This document shows positions 11,500 through 25,867 of a stretch of 34,596 nt of DNA, in pieces (position 1 is the first letter of the stretch; each line of letters begins with the position of its first letter). The DNA comes from Saccoglossus kowalevskii (Eukaryota > Hemichordata > Enteropneusta > Harrimaniidae). The position numbers were made by a program, and so were the translations under genes. The notes under the pieces were generated by a model, which did not search any database, was not told the origin of the DNA, and saw only the letters and a list, made by a program, of their open reading frames with translations. Location of the stretch: assembly GCF_000003605.2 (NCBI RefSeq), contig NW_003150979.1, positions 1 to 34,596 on the forward strand, written 5' to 3'.

Positions 11500-14260
11500 C
11501 CAATATAGGCCATTGTAGAGCATATATATTATAGACCACTGGCTTTACATGTTATTGGCCAATATTGACCCCAATATAGGCCATTGTAGAGCATATATAT
11601 TATCGACCACTGGCTTTACATGTTATTGGCCAATATTGACCCCAATATAGGCCATTATAGAGCATATATATTATAGACCACTGGCTTTACATGTTATTGA
11701 CCAATATTGACCCCAATATAGGCCATTGTAGAGCATATATATTATAGACCACTGGCTTTACATGTTATTGGCCAATATTGACCCCAATATAGGCCATTAT
11801 AGAGCATATATATTATAGACCACTGGCTTTACATGTTATTGACCAATATTGACCCCAATATAGGCCATTGTAGAGCATATATATTATAGACCACTGGCTT
11901 TACATGTTATTGGCCAATATTGACCCCAATATAGGCCATTGTAGATCATATATATTATCGACCACTGGCTTTACATGTTATTGGCCAATATTGACCCCAA
12001 TATAGGCCATTGTAGAGCATATATATTATAGACCACTGGCTTTACATGTTATTGACCAATATTGACCCCAATATAGGCCATTGTAGAGCATATATATTAT
12101 AGACCACTGGCTTTACATGTTATTGGCCAATATTGACCCCAATATAGGCCATTGTAGAGCATATATATTATAGACCACTGGCTTTACATGTTATTGGGCC
12201 AATATTGACCCCAATATAGGCTATTGTAGAGAATATATATTATAGACCACTGGCTTTACATGTTATTGGCCAATATTGAACCCCAATATACGCCATTGTA
12301 GAGAATATATATTATAGACCACTGGCTTTACATGTTATTGGCCAATATTGACCCCAATATAGGCCATTGTAGAGCATATATATTATTGGCCAATATTGTC
12401 TCCAATATAGGCTATTGTAGAGAATATATATTAAAGACCACTGGGTCGACATGTTATTGGCCAATATTGACCCCAATATAGGCCATTGTAGAGAATATAT
12501 ATTATAGACCACTGGCTTTACATGTTATTGGCCAATATTGACCCCAATATAGGCCATTGTAGAGCATATATATTATAGACCACTGGCTTTACATGTTATT
12601 GGCCAATATTGACCCCAATATAGGCCATTGTAGAGCATATATATTATAGACCACTGACTTTACATGTTATTGGCCAATATTGACCCCAATATAGGCCATT
12701 GTAGAGCATATATATTATAGACCACTGGCTTTACATGTTATTGGCCAATATTGACCCCAATATAGGCCATTATAGAGCATATATATTATAGACCACTGGC
12801 TTTACATGTTATTGGCCAATATTGACCCCAATATAGGCCATTGTAAAACATGTATATTATAGACCACTGGCTTTACATGTTATTGGCCAATATTGACCCC
12901 AATATATGCCATTGTAGAGCATATATATTATAGACCACTGGCTTTACATGTTATTGCCAATATTGACCCCAATATAGGCTATTGTAGAGAATATATATTA
13001 TAGACCACTGGCTTTACATGTTATTGGCCAATATTGATCCCAATATAGGCCATTATAGAGCATATATATTATAGACCATTGGCTATACATGTTATTGGCC
13101 AATATTGACCCCAATATAGGCCATTATAGACCACTGGCTTTACATGTTATTGGCCAATATTGACCCCATTATAGGCCATTGTAGAGCATATATATTATAG
13201 ACCACTGGCTTTACATGTTATTGGCCAATATTGACCCCAATATAGACCATTGTAGAGCATATATATTATAGACCACTGGCTTTACATGTTATTGGCCAAT
13301 ATTGACCCCAATATAGGCTATTGTAGAGAATATATATTATAGACCACTGGCTTTACATGTTATTGGCCAATATTGACCCCAATATAGGCCATTGTAGAGC
13401 ATATATATTATAGACCACTGGCTTTACATGTTATTGGCCAATATTGACCCCAATATAGGCCATTATAGACCATATATATTATTGGCCAATATTGTCTCCA
13501 ATATAGGCTATTGTAGAGAATATATATTATAGACCACTGGCTTTACATGTTATTGGCCAATATTTACCCCAATATAGGCCATTATAGACCATATATATTA
13601 TTGGCCAATATTGTCTCCAATATAGGCTATTGTAGAGAATATATATTATAGACCACTGGCTTTACATGTCATTGGCCAATATTGACTCCAATATATAGGC
13701 CATTGTAGAGAATATATATTATAGACCACTGGCTTTACATGTTATTGGCCAATATTGACCCCAATATAGGCCATTGTAGAGCATATATATTATAGACCAC
13801 TGGCTTTACATGTTATTGGCCAATATTGACCCCAATATAGGCCATTGTAGAGCATATATATTATAGACCACTGGCTTTACATGTTATTGGCCAATATTGA
13901 CCCCAATATAGGCCATTGTAGAGCATATATATTATAGACCACTGGCTTTACATGTTATTGGCCAATATTGACCCCAATATAGGCCATTGTAGAGCATATA
14001 TATTATCGACCACTGGCTTTACATGTTATTGGCCAATATTGACCCCAATATAGGCCATTATAGAGCATATATATTATAGACCATTGGCGTTACATGTTAT
14101 TGGCCAATATTGACCCCAATATAGGCCATTGTAGAGCATATATATTATAGACCACTGGCTTTACATGTTATTGGCCAATATTGACCCCAATATAGGCCAT
14201 TTTAGAGCATATATATTATAGACCACTGGCTTTACATGTTATTGGCCAATATTGACCCCA
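11500..14260 (+). repeat. Long-range duplicated satellite block, copy 2
   Basis: This is the partner of 1815..4570. Part of it occurs a third time around 30.1-30.7 kb at an offset of 17,839 (GTCGAC 12445 and 30284; GTAAAACATG 12843 and 30682). In that third copy about 1.2 kb is missing before the CCCTAATATACG landmark (14398 against 31019, offset 16,621). After about 13168 this copy also matches the 7.4-10.7 kb unit at an offset of 5,831 to 5,833, so it joins the two larger patterns. Confidence 0.8.
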
Positions 14261-17200
14261 ATATAGGCTATTGTAGAGAATATATATTATAGACCACTGG
14301 CTTTACATGTTATTGGCCAATATTGACCCCAATATAGGCCATTGTAGAGCATATATATTATAGACCACTGGCTTTACATGTTATTGGCCAATATTGACCC
14401 TAATATACGCCATTGTAGAGAATATATATTATAGACCACTGGCTTTACATGTTATTGGCCAATATTGACCCCAATATACGCCATTGTAGAGAATATATAT
14501 TATAGACCACTGGCTTTACATGTTATTGGCCAATATTGACTCCAATATAGGCCATTGTAGAGCATATATATTATTGGCCAATATTGTCTCCAATATAGGC
14601 CATTGTAGAGAATATATATTATAGACCACTGGCTTTACATGTTATTGGCCAATATTGACTCCAATATAGGCTATTGTAGAGAATATATATTATAGACCAC
14701 TGGCTTTACATGTTATTGGCCAATATTGACCCCAATATATATTTTTGGCCAATATTGACCCCAATATAGGCCATTATAGAGCATATATATTATTGGCCAA
14801 TATTGTCTCCAATATAGGCTATTGTAGAGAATATATATTATAGACCACTGGCTTTACATGTTATTGGCCAATATTGACTCCAATATAGGCTATTGTAGAG
14901 ACTGTCTATTATAGACCACTGGCTTTACATGTCATTGGCCAATATTGACTCCAATATGGGCCATTGTAGAGAATATATATTATAGACCACTGGCTTTACA
15001 TGTTATTGGCCAATATTGTCTCCAATATAGGACATTGTAGAGAATATATATTATAGACCACTGGCTTTACATGTAATTGGCCAATATTGACCCCAATATA
15101 GAGAATATATATTATAGACCACTGGCTTTACATGTTATTGGCCAATATTGACCCCAATATAGGCTATTGTAGAGAATATATATTATAGACCACTGGCTTT
15201 ACATGTAATTGGCCAATATTGACCCCAATATAGAGAATATATATATTATAGACCACTGGCTTTACATGTTATTGGCCAATATTGACTCCAATATAGAGAA
15301 TATATATTATAGACCACTGGCTTTACATGTTATTGGCCAATATTAACTCCAATATAGGCTATTGTAGAGAATATATATTATAGACCACTGGCTTTACATG
15401 TTATTGACCAATATTGACCCCAATATAGGCCATTGTAGAGAATATATATTTTAAACCACTGGCTTTACATGTTATTGGCCAATATTGACCCTAATATAGG
15501 CCATTGTAGAGCATATATATTATAGACCACTGACTTTACATGTTATTGTCCAATATTGACCCCAATATAGGCCATTGTAGAGCATATATATTATAGACCA
15601 CTGGCTTTACATGTTATTGGCCAATATTGACCCCAATATAGGCTATTGTAGAGAATATATATTATAGACCACTGGCTTTACATGTTATTGGCCAATATTG
15701 ATCCCAATATAGGCCATTATAGAGCATATATATTATAGACCATTGGCTATACATGTTATTGGCCAATATTGACCCCAATATAGGCCATTATAGACCACTG
15801 GCTTTACATGTTATTGGCCAATATTGACCCCATTATAGGCCATTGTAGAGCATATATATTATAGACCACTGGCTTTGCATGTTATTGGCCAATATTGACC
15901 CCAATATAGACCATTGTAGAGCATATATATTATAGACCACTGGCTTTACATGTTATTGGCCAATATTGACCCCAATATAGGCTATTGTAGAGAATATATA
16001 TTATAGACCACTGGCTTTACATGTTATTGGCCAATATTGACCCCAATATAGGCCATTGTAGAGCATATATATTATAGACCACTGGCTTTACATGTTATTG
16101 GCCAATATTGACCCCAATACAGGCCATTATAGACCATATACATTATTGGCCAATATTGACCCCAATATAGGCCATTATAGACCATATATATTATTGGCCA
16201 ATATTGTCTCCAATATAGGCTATTGTAGAGAATATATATTATAGACCACTGACTTTACATGTTATTGGCCAATATTGACCCCAATATAGGCCATTATAGA
16301 GCATATATATTATAGACCATTGGCTTTACATGTTATTGGCCAATATTGACCACAATATAGGCCATTATAGACCATATATATTATTGGCCAATATTGTCTC
16401 CAATATAGGCTATTGTAGAGAATATATATTAAAGACCACTGGCTTTACCTGTTATTGGCCAATATTGACCCCAATATAGGCCATTGTAGAGCATATATAT
16501 TATAGACCACTAGCTTTACATGTTATTGGCCAATATTGACCCCAATATAGGCCATTGTAGAGCATATATATTATAGACCACTGACTTTACATGTTATTGG
16601 CCAATATTGACCCCAATATAGGCCATTGTAGAGCATATATATTATAGACCACTGGCTTTACATGTTATTGACCAATATTGACCCCAATATAGGCCATTGT
16701 AGAGCATATATATTATAGACCACTGGCTTTACATGTTATTGGCCAATATTGACCCCAATATAGGCCATTGTAGAGCATATATATTATAGACCACTGGCTT
16801 TACATGTTATTGGCCAATATTGACCCCAATATAGGCCATTGTAGAGCATATATATTATAGACCACTGGCTTTACATGTTATTGGCCAATATTGACCCCAA
16901 TATAGGCCATTGTAGAGCATATATATTATAGACCACTGGCTTTACATGTTATTGGCCAATATTGACCCCAATATAGGCCATTGTAGAGCATATATATTAT
17001 CGACCACTGGCTTTACATGTTATTGGCCAATATTGACCCCAATATAGGCCATTATAGAGCATATATATTATAGACCACTGGCTTTACATGTTATTGACCA
17101 ATATTGACCCCAATATAGGCCATTGTAGAGCATATATATTATAGACCACTGGCTTTACATGTTATTGACAATATGACCCAATATAGGCCATTGTAGAGCA

Positions 17201-17799
17201 TATATATTATAGACCACTGGCTTTACATGTTATTGGCCAATATTGACCCCAATATAGGCCATTGTAAAACATGTATATTATAGACCACTGGCTTTACATG
17301 TTATTGGCCAATATTGACCCCAATATAGGCCATTGTAGACCACTGGCTTTACATGTTATTGGCCAATATTGACCCCATTATAGGCCATTGTAGAGCATAT
17401 ATATTATAGACCACTGGCTTTACATGTTATTGGCCAATATTGACCCCAATATAGACCATTGTAGAGCATATATATTATAGACCACTGGCTTTACATGTTA
17501 TTGGCCAATATTGACCCCAATATAGGCTATTGTAGAGAATATATATTATAGACCACTGGCTTTACATGTTATTGGCCAATATTGACCCCAATATAGGCCA
17601 TTGTAGAGCATATATATTATAGACCACTGGCTTTACATGTTATTGGCCAATATTGACCCCAATATAGGCCATTATAGACCATATATATTATTGGCCAATA
17701 TTGTCTCCAATATAGGCTATTGTAGAGAATATATATTATAGACCACTGGCTTTACATGTTATTGGCCAATATTTACCCCAATATAGGCCATTATAGACC

Positions 17800-19400
17800 A
17801 TATATATTATTGGCCAATATTGTCTCCAATATAGGCTATTGTAGAGAATATATATTATAGACCACTGGCTTTACATGTCATTGGCCAATATTGACTCCAA
17901 TATAGGCCATTGTAGAGAATATATATTATAGACCACTGGCTTTACATGTTATTGGCCAATATTGACCCCAATATAGGCCATTATAGAGCATATATATTAT
18001 AGACCATTGGCTTTACATGTTATTGGCCAATATTGACCACAATATAGGCCATTATAGACCATATATATTATTGGCCAATATTGTCTCCAATATAGGCTAT
18101 TGTAGAGAATATATATTAAAGACCACTGGCTTTACCTGTTATTGGCCAATATTGACCCCAATATAGGCCATTGTAGAGCATATATATTATAGACCACTGG
18201 CTTTACATGTTATTGGCCAATATTGACCCCAATATAGGCCATTGTAGAGCATATATATTATAGACCACTGACTTTACATGTTATTGGCCAATATTGACCC
18301 CAATATAGGCCATTGTAGAGCATATATATTATAGACCACTGGCTTTACATGTTATTGACAAATATTGACCCCAATATAGGCCATTGTAGAGCATATATAT
18401 TATAGACCACTGGCTTTACATGTTATTGGCCAATATTGACCCCAATATAGGCCATTGAAGAGCATATATATTATAGACCACTGGCTTTACATGTTATTGG
18501 CCAATATTGACCCCAATATAGGCCATTGTAGAGCATATATATTATAGACCACTGGCTTTACATGTTATTGGCCAATATTGACCCCAATATAGGCCATTGT
18601 AGAGCATATATATTATAGACCACTGGCTTTACATGTTATTGGCCAATATTGACCCCAATATAGGCCATTGTAGAGCATATATATTATCGACCACTGGCTT
18701 TACATGTTATTGGCCAATATTGACCCCAATATAGGCCATTATAGAGCATATATATTATAGACCACTGGCTTTACATGTTATTGACCAATATTGACCCCAA
18801 TATAGGCCATTGTAGAGCATATATATTATAGACCACTGGCTTTACATGTTATTGGCCAATATTGACCCCAATATAGGCCATTGTAGAGCATATATATTAT
18901 AGACCACTGGCTTTACATGTTATTGGCCAATATTGACCCCAATATAGGCCATTGTAGAGCATATATATTATCGACCACTGGCTTTACATGTTATTGGCCA
19001 ATATTGACCCCAATATAGGCCATTATAGAGCATATATATTATAGACCACTGGCTTTACATGTTATTGACCAATATTGACCCCAATATAGGCCATTGTAGA
19101 GCATATATATTATAGACCACTGGCTTTACATGTTATTGGCCAATATTGACCCCAATATAGGTCATTGTAGAGCATATATATTATAGACCACTGGCTTTAC
19201 ATGTTATTGGCCAATATTGACCCCAATATAGGCTATTGTAGAGAATATATATTATAGACCACTGGCTTTACATGTTATTGGCCAATATTGAACCCCAATA
19301 TACGCCATTGTAGAGAATATATATTATAGACCACTGGCTTTACATGTTATTGGCCAATATTGACCCCAATATAGGCCATTGTAGAGCATATATATTATAG
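17800..19400 (+). repeat. Long-range duplicated satellite block (offset 10,827), copy 1
   Basis: The block matches about 28630..30225. Landmarks at the constant offset of 10,827 are GTCATTGG (17877 and 28704), CCACAATAT (18037 and 28864), TTAAAG (18116 and 28943), TATCGACC (18686 and 29513; 18970 and 29797) and GAACCCC (19290 and 30117). Two TATCGACC monomers stand 284 bp apart here (four monomers), against 355 bp in the 1.9-kb region, so the inner unit has lost one monomer. Edges are approximate. Confidence 0.8.
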
Positions 19401-22400
19401 ACCACTGGCTTTACATGTTATTGGCCAATATTGACCCCAATATAGGCCATTGTAGAGCATATATATTATAGACCACTGGCTTTACATGTTATTGGCCAAT
19501 ATTGACCCCAATATAGGCCATTGTAGAGCATATATATTATCGACCACTGGCTTTACATGTTATTGGCCAATATTGACCCCAATATAGGCCATTGTAGAGC
19601 ATATATATTATAGACCACTGGCTTTACATGTTATTGCCAATATTGACCCCAATATAGGCTATTGTAGAGAATATATATTATAGACCACTGGCTTTACATG
19701 TTATTGGCCAATATTGATCCCAATATAGGCCATTATAGAGCATATATATTATAGACCATTGGCTATACATGTTATTGGCCAATATTGACCCCAATATAGG
19801 CCATTATAGAGCATATATATTATAGACCACTGGCTTTACATGTTATTGGCCAATATTGACCCCATTATAGGCCATTGTAGAGCATATATATTATAGACCA
19901 CTGGCTTTACATGTTATTGGCCAATATTGACCCCAATATAGACCATTGTAGAGCATATATATTATAGACCACTGGCTTTACATGTTATTGGCCAATATTG
20001 ACCCCAATATAGGCTATTGTAGAGAATATATATTATAGACCACTGGCTTTACATGTTATTGGCCAATATTGACCCCAATATAGGCCATTGTAGAGCATAT
20101 ATATTATAGACCACTGGCTTTACATGTTATTGGCCAATATTGACCCCAATATAGGCCATTATAGACCATATATATTATTGGCCAATATTGTCTCCAATAT
20201 AGGCCATTGTAGAGCATATATATTATAGACCACTGGCTTTACATGTTATTGGCCAATATTTACCCCAATATAGGCCATTATAGACCATATATATTATTGG
20301 CCAATATTGTCTCCAATATAGGCTATTGTAGAGAATATATATTATAGACCACTGGCTTTACATGTCATTGGCCAATATTGACTCCAATATAGGCCATTGT
20401 AGAGAATATATATTATAGACCACTGGCTTTACATGTTATTGGCCAATATTGACCCCAATATAGGCCATTGTAGAGCATATATATTATAGACCACTGGCTT
20501 TACATGTTATTGGCCAATATTGACCCCAATATAGGCCATTGTAGAGCATATATATTATAGACCACTGGCTTTACATGTTATTGGCCAATATTGACCCCAA
20601 TATAGGCCATTGTAGAGCATATATATTATAGACCACTGGCTTTACATGTTATTGGCCAATATTGACCCCAATATAGGCCATTGTAGAGCATATATATTAT
20701 CGACCACTGGCTTTACATGTTATTGGCCAATATTGACCCCAATATAGGCCATTATAGAGCATATATATTATAGACCATTGGCTTTACATGTTATTGGCCA
20801 ATATTGACCCCAATATAGGCCATTGTAGAGCATATATATTATAGACCACTGGCTTTACATGTTATTGGCCAATATTGACCCCAATATAGGCCATTGTAGA
20901 GCATATATATTATAGACCACTGGCTTTACATGTTATTGGCCAATATTGACCCCAATATAGGCTATTGTAGAGAATATATATTATAGACCACTGGCTTTAC
21001 ATGTTATTGGCCAATATTGACCCCAATATAGGCCATTGTAGAGCATATATATTATAGACCACTGGCTTTACATGTTATTGGCCAATATTGACCCCAATAT
21101 AGGCCATTGTAGAGCATATATATTATAGACCACTGACTTTACATGTTATTGGCCAATATTGACCCCAATATAGGCCATTGTAGAGCATATATATTATAGA
21201 CCACTGGCTTTACATGTTATTGGCCAATATTGACCCCAATATAGGCTATTGTAGAGAATATATATTATAGACCACTGGCTTTACATGTTATTGGCCAATA
21301 TTGTCTCCAATATAGGCTATTGTAGAGAATATATATTATAGACCACTGGCTTTACCTGTTATTGGCCAATATTGACCCCAATATAGGCCATTGTAGAGCA
21401 TATATATTATAGACCACTGACTTTACATGTTATTGGCCAATATTGACCCCAATATAGGCCATTGTAGAGCATATATATTATAGACCACTGGCTTTACATG
21501 TTATTGGCCAATGTTGACCCCAATATAGGCCATTGTAGAGCATATATATTATAGATCACTGGCTTTACATGTTATTGGCCAATATTGACCCCAATATAGG
21601 CCATTGTAGAGCATATATATTATAGACCACTGGCTTTACATGTTATTGGCCAATATTGACCCCAATATAGGCCATTGTAGAGCATATATATTATAGACCA
21701 CTGGCTTTACATGTTATTGGCCAATATTGACCCCAATATAGGCCATTGTAGAGCATATATATTATAGACCACTGGCTTTACATGTTATTGGCCAATATTG
21801 ACCCTAATATACGCCATTGTAGAGAATATATATTATAGACCACTGGCTTTACATGTCATTGGCCAATATTGACCCCAATATACGCCATTGTAGAGAATAT
21901 ATATTATAGACCACTGGCTTTACATGTTATTGGCCAATATTGACTCCAATATAGGCCATTGTAGAGCATATATATTATTGGCCAATATTGTCTCCAATAT
22001 AGGCCATTGTAGAGAATATATATTATAGACCACTGGCTTTACATGTTATTGGCCAATATTGACTCCAATATAGGCTATTGTAGAGAATATATATTATAGA
22101 CCACTGGCTTTACATGTTATTGGCCAATATTGACCCCAATATATATTATTGGCCAATATTGACCCCAATATAGGCCATTATAGAGCATATATATTATTGG
22201 CCAATATTGTCTCCAATATAGGCTATTGTAGAGAATATATATTATAGACCACTGGCTTTACATGTTATTGGCCAATATTGACTCCAATATAGGCTATTGT
22301 AGAGACTATTTATTATAGACCACTGGCTTTACATGTCATTGGCCAATATTGACTCCAATATGGGCCATTGTAGAGAATATATATTATAGACCACTGGCTT

Positions 22401-24409
22401 TACATGTTATTGGCCAATATTGTCTCCAATATAGGACATTGTAGAGAATATATATTATAGACCACTGGCTTTACATGTTAGTGGCCAATATTGACCCCAA
22501 TATAGAGAATATATATTATAGACCACTGGCTTTACATGTTATTGGCCAATATTGACCCCAATATAGGCTATTGTAGAGAATATATATTATAGACCACTGG
22601 CTTTACATGTTATTGGCCAATATTGACTCCAATATAGAGAATATATATTATAGACCACTGGCTTTACATGTTATTGGCCAATATTAACTCCAATATAGGC
22701 TATTGTAGAGAATATATATTATAGACCACTGGCTTTACATGTTATTGACCAATATTGACCCCAATATAGGCCATTGTAGAGATTATATATTTTAAACCAC
22801 TGGCTTTACATGTTATTGGCCAATATTGACCCCAATATAGGCCATTGTAAAACATGTATATTATAGACCACTGGCTTTACATGTTATTGTCCAATATTGA
22901 CCCCAATATAGGCCATTGTAGAGCATATATATTATAGACCACTGGCTTTACATGTTATTGGCCAATATTGACCCCAATATAGGCTATTGTAGAGAAGATA
23001 TATTATAGACCACTGGCTTTACATGTTATTGGCCAATATTGATCCCAATATAGGCCATTATAGAGCATATATATTATAGACCACTGGCTTTGCATGTTAT
23101 TGGCCAATATTGACCCCAATATAGACCATTGTAGAGCATATATATTATAGACCACTGGCTTTACATGTTATTGGCCAATATTGACTCCAATATAGGCTAT
23201 TGTAGAGAATATATATTATAGACCACTGGTTTTACATGTTATTGGCCAATATTGACCCCAATATAGGCCATTGTAGAGCATATATATTATAGACCACTGG
23301 CTTTACATGTTATTGGCCAATATTGACCCCAATATAGGCCATTATAGACCATATATATTATTGGCCAATATTGACCCCAATATAGGCCATTATAGACCAT
23401 ATATATTATTGGCCAATATTGTCTCCAATATAGGCTATTGTAGACAATATATATTATAGACCACTGACTTTACATGTCATTGGCCAATATTGACTCCAAT
23501 ATAGGCCATTGTAGAGAATATATATTATAGACCACTGGCTTTACATGTTATTGGCCAATATTGACCCCAATATAGGCCATTATAGAGCATATATATTATA
23601 GACCATTGGCTTTACATGTTATTGGCCAATATTGACCACAATATAGGCCATTATAGACCATATATATTATTGGCCAATATTGTCTCCAATATAGGCTATT
23701 GTAGAGAATATATATTAAAGACCACTGGCTTTACATGTTATTGGCCAATATTGACCCCAATATAGGCCATTATAGAGCATATATATTATAGACCACTGGC
23801 TTTACATGTTATTGGCCAATATTGACCCCAATATAGGCCATTGTAGAGCATATATATTATAGACCACTGGCTTTACATGTTATTGGCCAATATTGACCCC
23901 AATATAGGCCATTGTAGAGCATATATATTATAGACCACTGGCTTTACATGTTATTGGCCAATATTGACCCCAATATAGGCTATTGTAGAGAATATACATT
24001 ATAGACCACTGGCTTTACATGTTATTGGCCAATATTGACCCCAATATAGGCCATTGTAGAGCATATATATTATAGACCACTGGCTTTACATGTTATTGGC
24101 CAATATTGACTCCAATATAGGCCATTGTAGAGCATATATATTATTGGCCAATATTGTCTCCAATATAGGCCATTGTAGAGAATATATATTATAGACCACT
24201 GGCTTTACATGTTATTGGCCAATATTGACTCCAATATAAGCTATTGTAGAGAATATATATTATAGACCACTGGCTTTACATGTTATTGGCCAATATTGAC
24301 CCCAATATAGGCTATTGTAGAGCATATATATTATTGGCCAATATTGTCTCCAATATAGGCCATTGTAGAGCATATATATTATTGGCCAATATTGACCCCA
24401 ATATCGGCC

Positions 24410-24417
24410 ATTGTAGA
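24410..24417 (+). repeat. Left flanking repeat ATTGTAGA of insert copy 1
   Basis: ATTGTAGA ends the left satellite and reappears at 24875..24882, where the right satellite begins. The match is exactly 8 bp: the next base outside differs on the left (C against A) and the next inside differs (T against G). This fits a target-site duplication. Because ATTGTAGA is also part of every ordinary monomer, repair or recombination in register could give the same overlap. Confidence 0.6.
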
Positions 24418-24696
24418 TGAATGCTTGTAAAATAATGCTACAAGAAACAAAAATTTGGAATTGTTACAGCCATTTTTATTAAGAGCATTAGCAAACTTCC
24501 TACTGAGGGAATTGTTATGCAAATTAGCAATTATCTCAGCTTCTTTTTAGTGCACATTCCAGAACTTTAAAAAAAATAGCACAACACGACACTTTCTTCA
24601 TAGTAAACAGATGTACACATAAACCAATTTTGAAGAGGAAACAGAGCGAAGCATGGTTTAGAAGTTAATTTTTTTTAATCACTTTTGACCAAAAAA

Positions 24697-24710
24697 GCAC
24701 ATTTTTGTGC
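24697..24710. other. Short hairpin in insert copy 1
   Basis: GCACA and TGTGC form a perfect 5-bp stem around TTTT. The same hairpin is conserved at 26156..26169 in copy 2. It follows an A-run, so it does not look like a bacterial-type terminator; no function is claimed. Confidence 0.5.
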
Positions 24711-24843
24711 ATATTTCAAACTACAGTGTCCATAAAAATAAAATACTAACACAACTTTAAAATTCATACAATAAGCTTTCCGAAAAATATATAGTTTTGT
24801 GGACAATGGAGATCATCTTGGTTTCCTAATTAACTAATTAAAA

Positions 24844-24856
24844 TACCTGTCAGGTA
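24844..24856. other. 13-bp palindrome in insert copy 1
   Basis: TACCTG and CAGGTA are perfect inverted repeats around a single T, close to the right end of the insert. The palindrome is conserved at 26303..26315. It could be a protein-binding site or a remnant subterminal repeat of a transposon; the sequence does not decide. Confidence 0.5.
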
Positions 24857-24874
24857 AACTGCATCTCTACCTTA

Positions 24875-24882
24875 ATTGTAGA
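24875..24882 (+). repeat. Right flanking repeat ATTGTAGA of insert copy 1
   Basis: This is the partner of 24410..24417. The satellite resumes here in the GAGAATATAT version of the monomer, whereas the left flank was of the GGCCATTGTAGA type. Confidence 0.6.
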
Positions 24883-25867
24883 GAATATATATTATAGACC
24901 ACTGGCTTTACATGTCATTGGCCAATATTGACTCCAATATAGGCCATTGTAGAGAACATATATTATAGACCACTGGCTTTACATGTTATTGGCCAATATT
25001 GACCCCAATATAGGCCATTGTAGAGCATATATATTATAGACCACTGGCTTTACATGTTATTGGCCAATATTGACCCCAATATAGGCCATTGTAGAGGATA
25101 TATATTATAGACCACTGGCTTTACATGTTATTGGCCAATATTGACCCCAATATAGGCCATTGTAGAGCATATATATTATAGACCACTGGCTTTACATGTT
25201 ATTGGCCAATATTGACCCCAATATAGGCCATTGTAGAGCATATATATTATCGACCACTGGCTTTACATGTTATTGGCCAATATTGACCCCAATATAGGCC
25301 ATTATAGAGCATATATATTATAGACCACTGGCTTTACATGTTATTGACCAATATTGACTCCAATATAGGCCATTGTAGAGCATATATATTATAGACCACT
25401 GGCTTTACATGTTATTGGCCAATATTGAACCCCAATATACGCCATTGTAGAGAATATATATTATAGACCACTGGCTTTACATGTTATTGGCCAATATTGA
25501 CCCCAATATAGGCCATTGTAGAGCATATATATTATTGGCCAATATTGTCTCCAATATAGGCTATTGTAGAGAATATATATTAAAGACCACTGGGTCGACA
25601 TGTTATTGGCCAATATTGACCCCAATATAGCCATTGTAGAGAATATATATTATAGACCACTGGCTTTACATGTTATTGGCCATATTGACCCCAATATAGG
25701 CCATTGTAGAGAATATATATATAGACACTGGCTTTACATGTTATTGGGCCAATATTGACCCAATATAGGCTATTGTAGAGCATATATATTATTGGCCAAT
25801 ATTGTCTTCAATATAGGCCATTGTAGAGCATATATATTATTGGCCAATATTGACCCCAATATCGGCC

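Larger units (their letters stand above)
1..24417. repeat. 71-bp satellite array, block 1
   Basis: Head-to-tail AT-rich monomers fill this block without interruption. The dominant spacing is exactly 71 bp: the motif ATAGACC starts at 1561, 1632, 1703, 1774, 1845 and onward. All monomers point the same way. The fixed order is AGACCACTGGCTTTACATG, then TTATTGGCCAATATTG, then ACCCCAATATAGGCCATTG, then TAGAGCATATATAT. Two common versions of the last part exist: GGCCATTGTAGAGCAT and GGCTATTGTAGAGAAT; GGCCATTATAGAGCAT is a third. Most neighbours differ by only a few substitutions, so the array looks well homogenised. No gene is visible on either strand. In eukaryotes such arrays are typical of centromeric or other heterochromatin; placing this one there is inference. 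The first four or so bases (AGTT) do not fit the monomer, so the true left edge may lie at the window start. Confidence 0.97.
24418..24874. other. Non-satellite insert, copy 1 (candidate small mobile element)
   Basis: These 457 bp have no resemblance to the monomer and break the array. They are AT-rich, with no open frame of useful length on either strand and no poly-A tail or clear terminal inverted repeat. The insert is bordered by ATTGTAGA at 24410..24417 and again at 24875..24882; outside these the satellite continues. Inside are a stem CTTGTA/TACAAG near the left end, a hairpin GCACA/TGTGC (24697..24710), a TAATTA-rich stretch (about 24825..24841) and a 13-bp palindrome (24844..24856). 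An 8-bp duplication would suit a non-autonomous hAT-type element, but the terminal sequences expected for that group are not evident. It could equally be a fragment of unique genomic DNA joined by end-joining. I do not recognise it. Confidence 0.85.
24290..25425 (+). repeat. Tandem segmental duplication carrying the insert, unit 1
   Basis: Satellite to the left of the insert, the insert itself and several monomers to its right are repeated at about 25750..26885, with an offset of 1,458 at the insert's left edge and 1,459 at its right edge and beyond (TATCGACC at 25249 and 26708). Both units share the same unusual left flank: two short monomers in a row, ending in the rare CpG form ATATCGGCC. 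The insertion therefore came first and the duplication later. The units part near 25428, where unit 1 has the GAACCCC variant. Confidence 0.9.

Noticed and set aside
1-24417. CRISPR array
   Set aside because: The units are contiguous 71-bp monomers with no unique spacers between constant repeats, there are no cas genes, and the monomers vary by point changes throughout.
24691-24710. Rho-independent terminator in the insert
   Set aside because: The stem is only 5 bp, no U-run follows it, and no gene precedes it; the context looks eukaryotic.
24418-24874. LTR, SINE or LINE fragment
   Set aside because: There is no terminal TG...CA pair, no poly-A or simple tail at either end, no RNA polymerase III A/B boxes that I can see, and no reverse-transcriptase frame. 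A short LINE 3' piece cannot be excluded, but nothing supports it.
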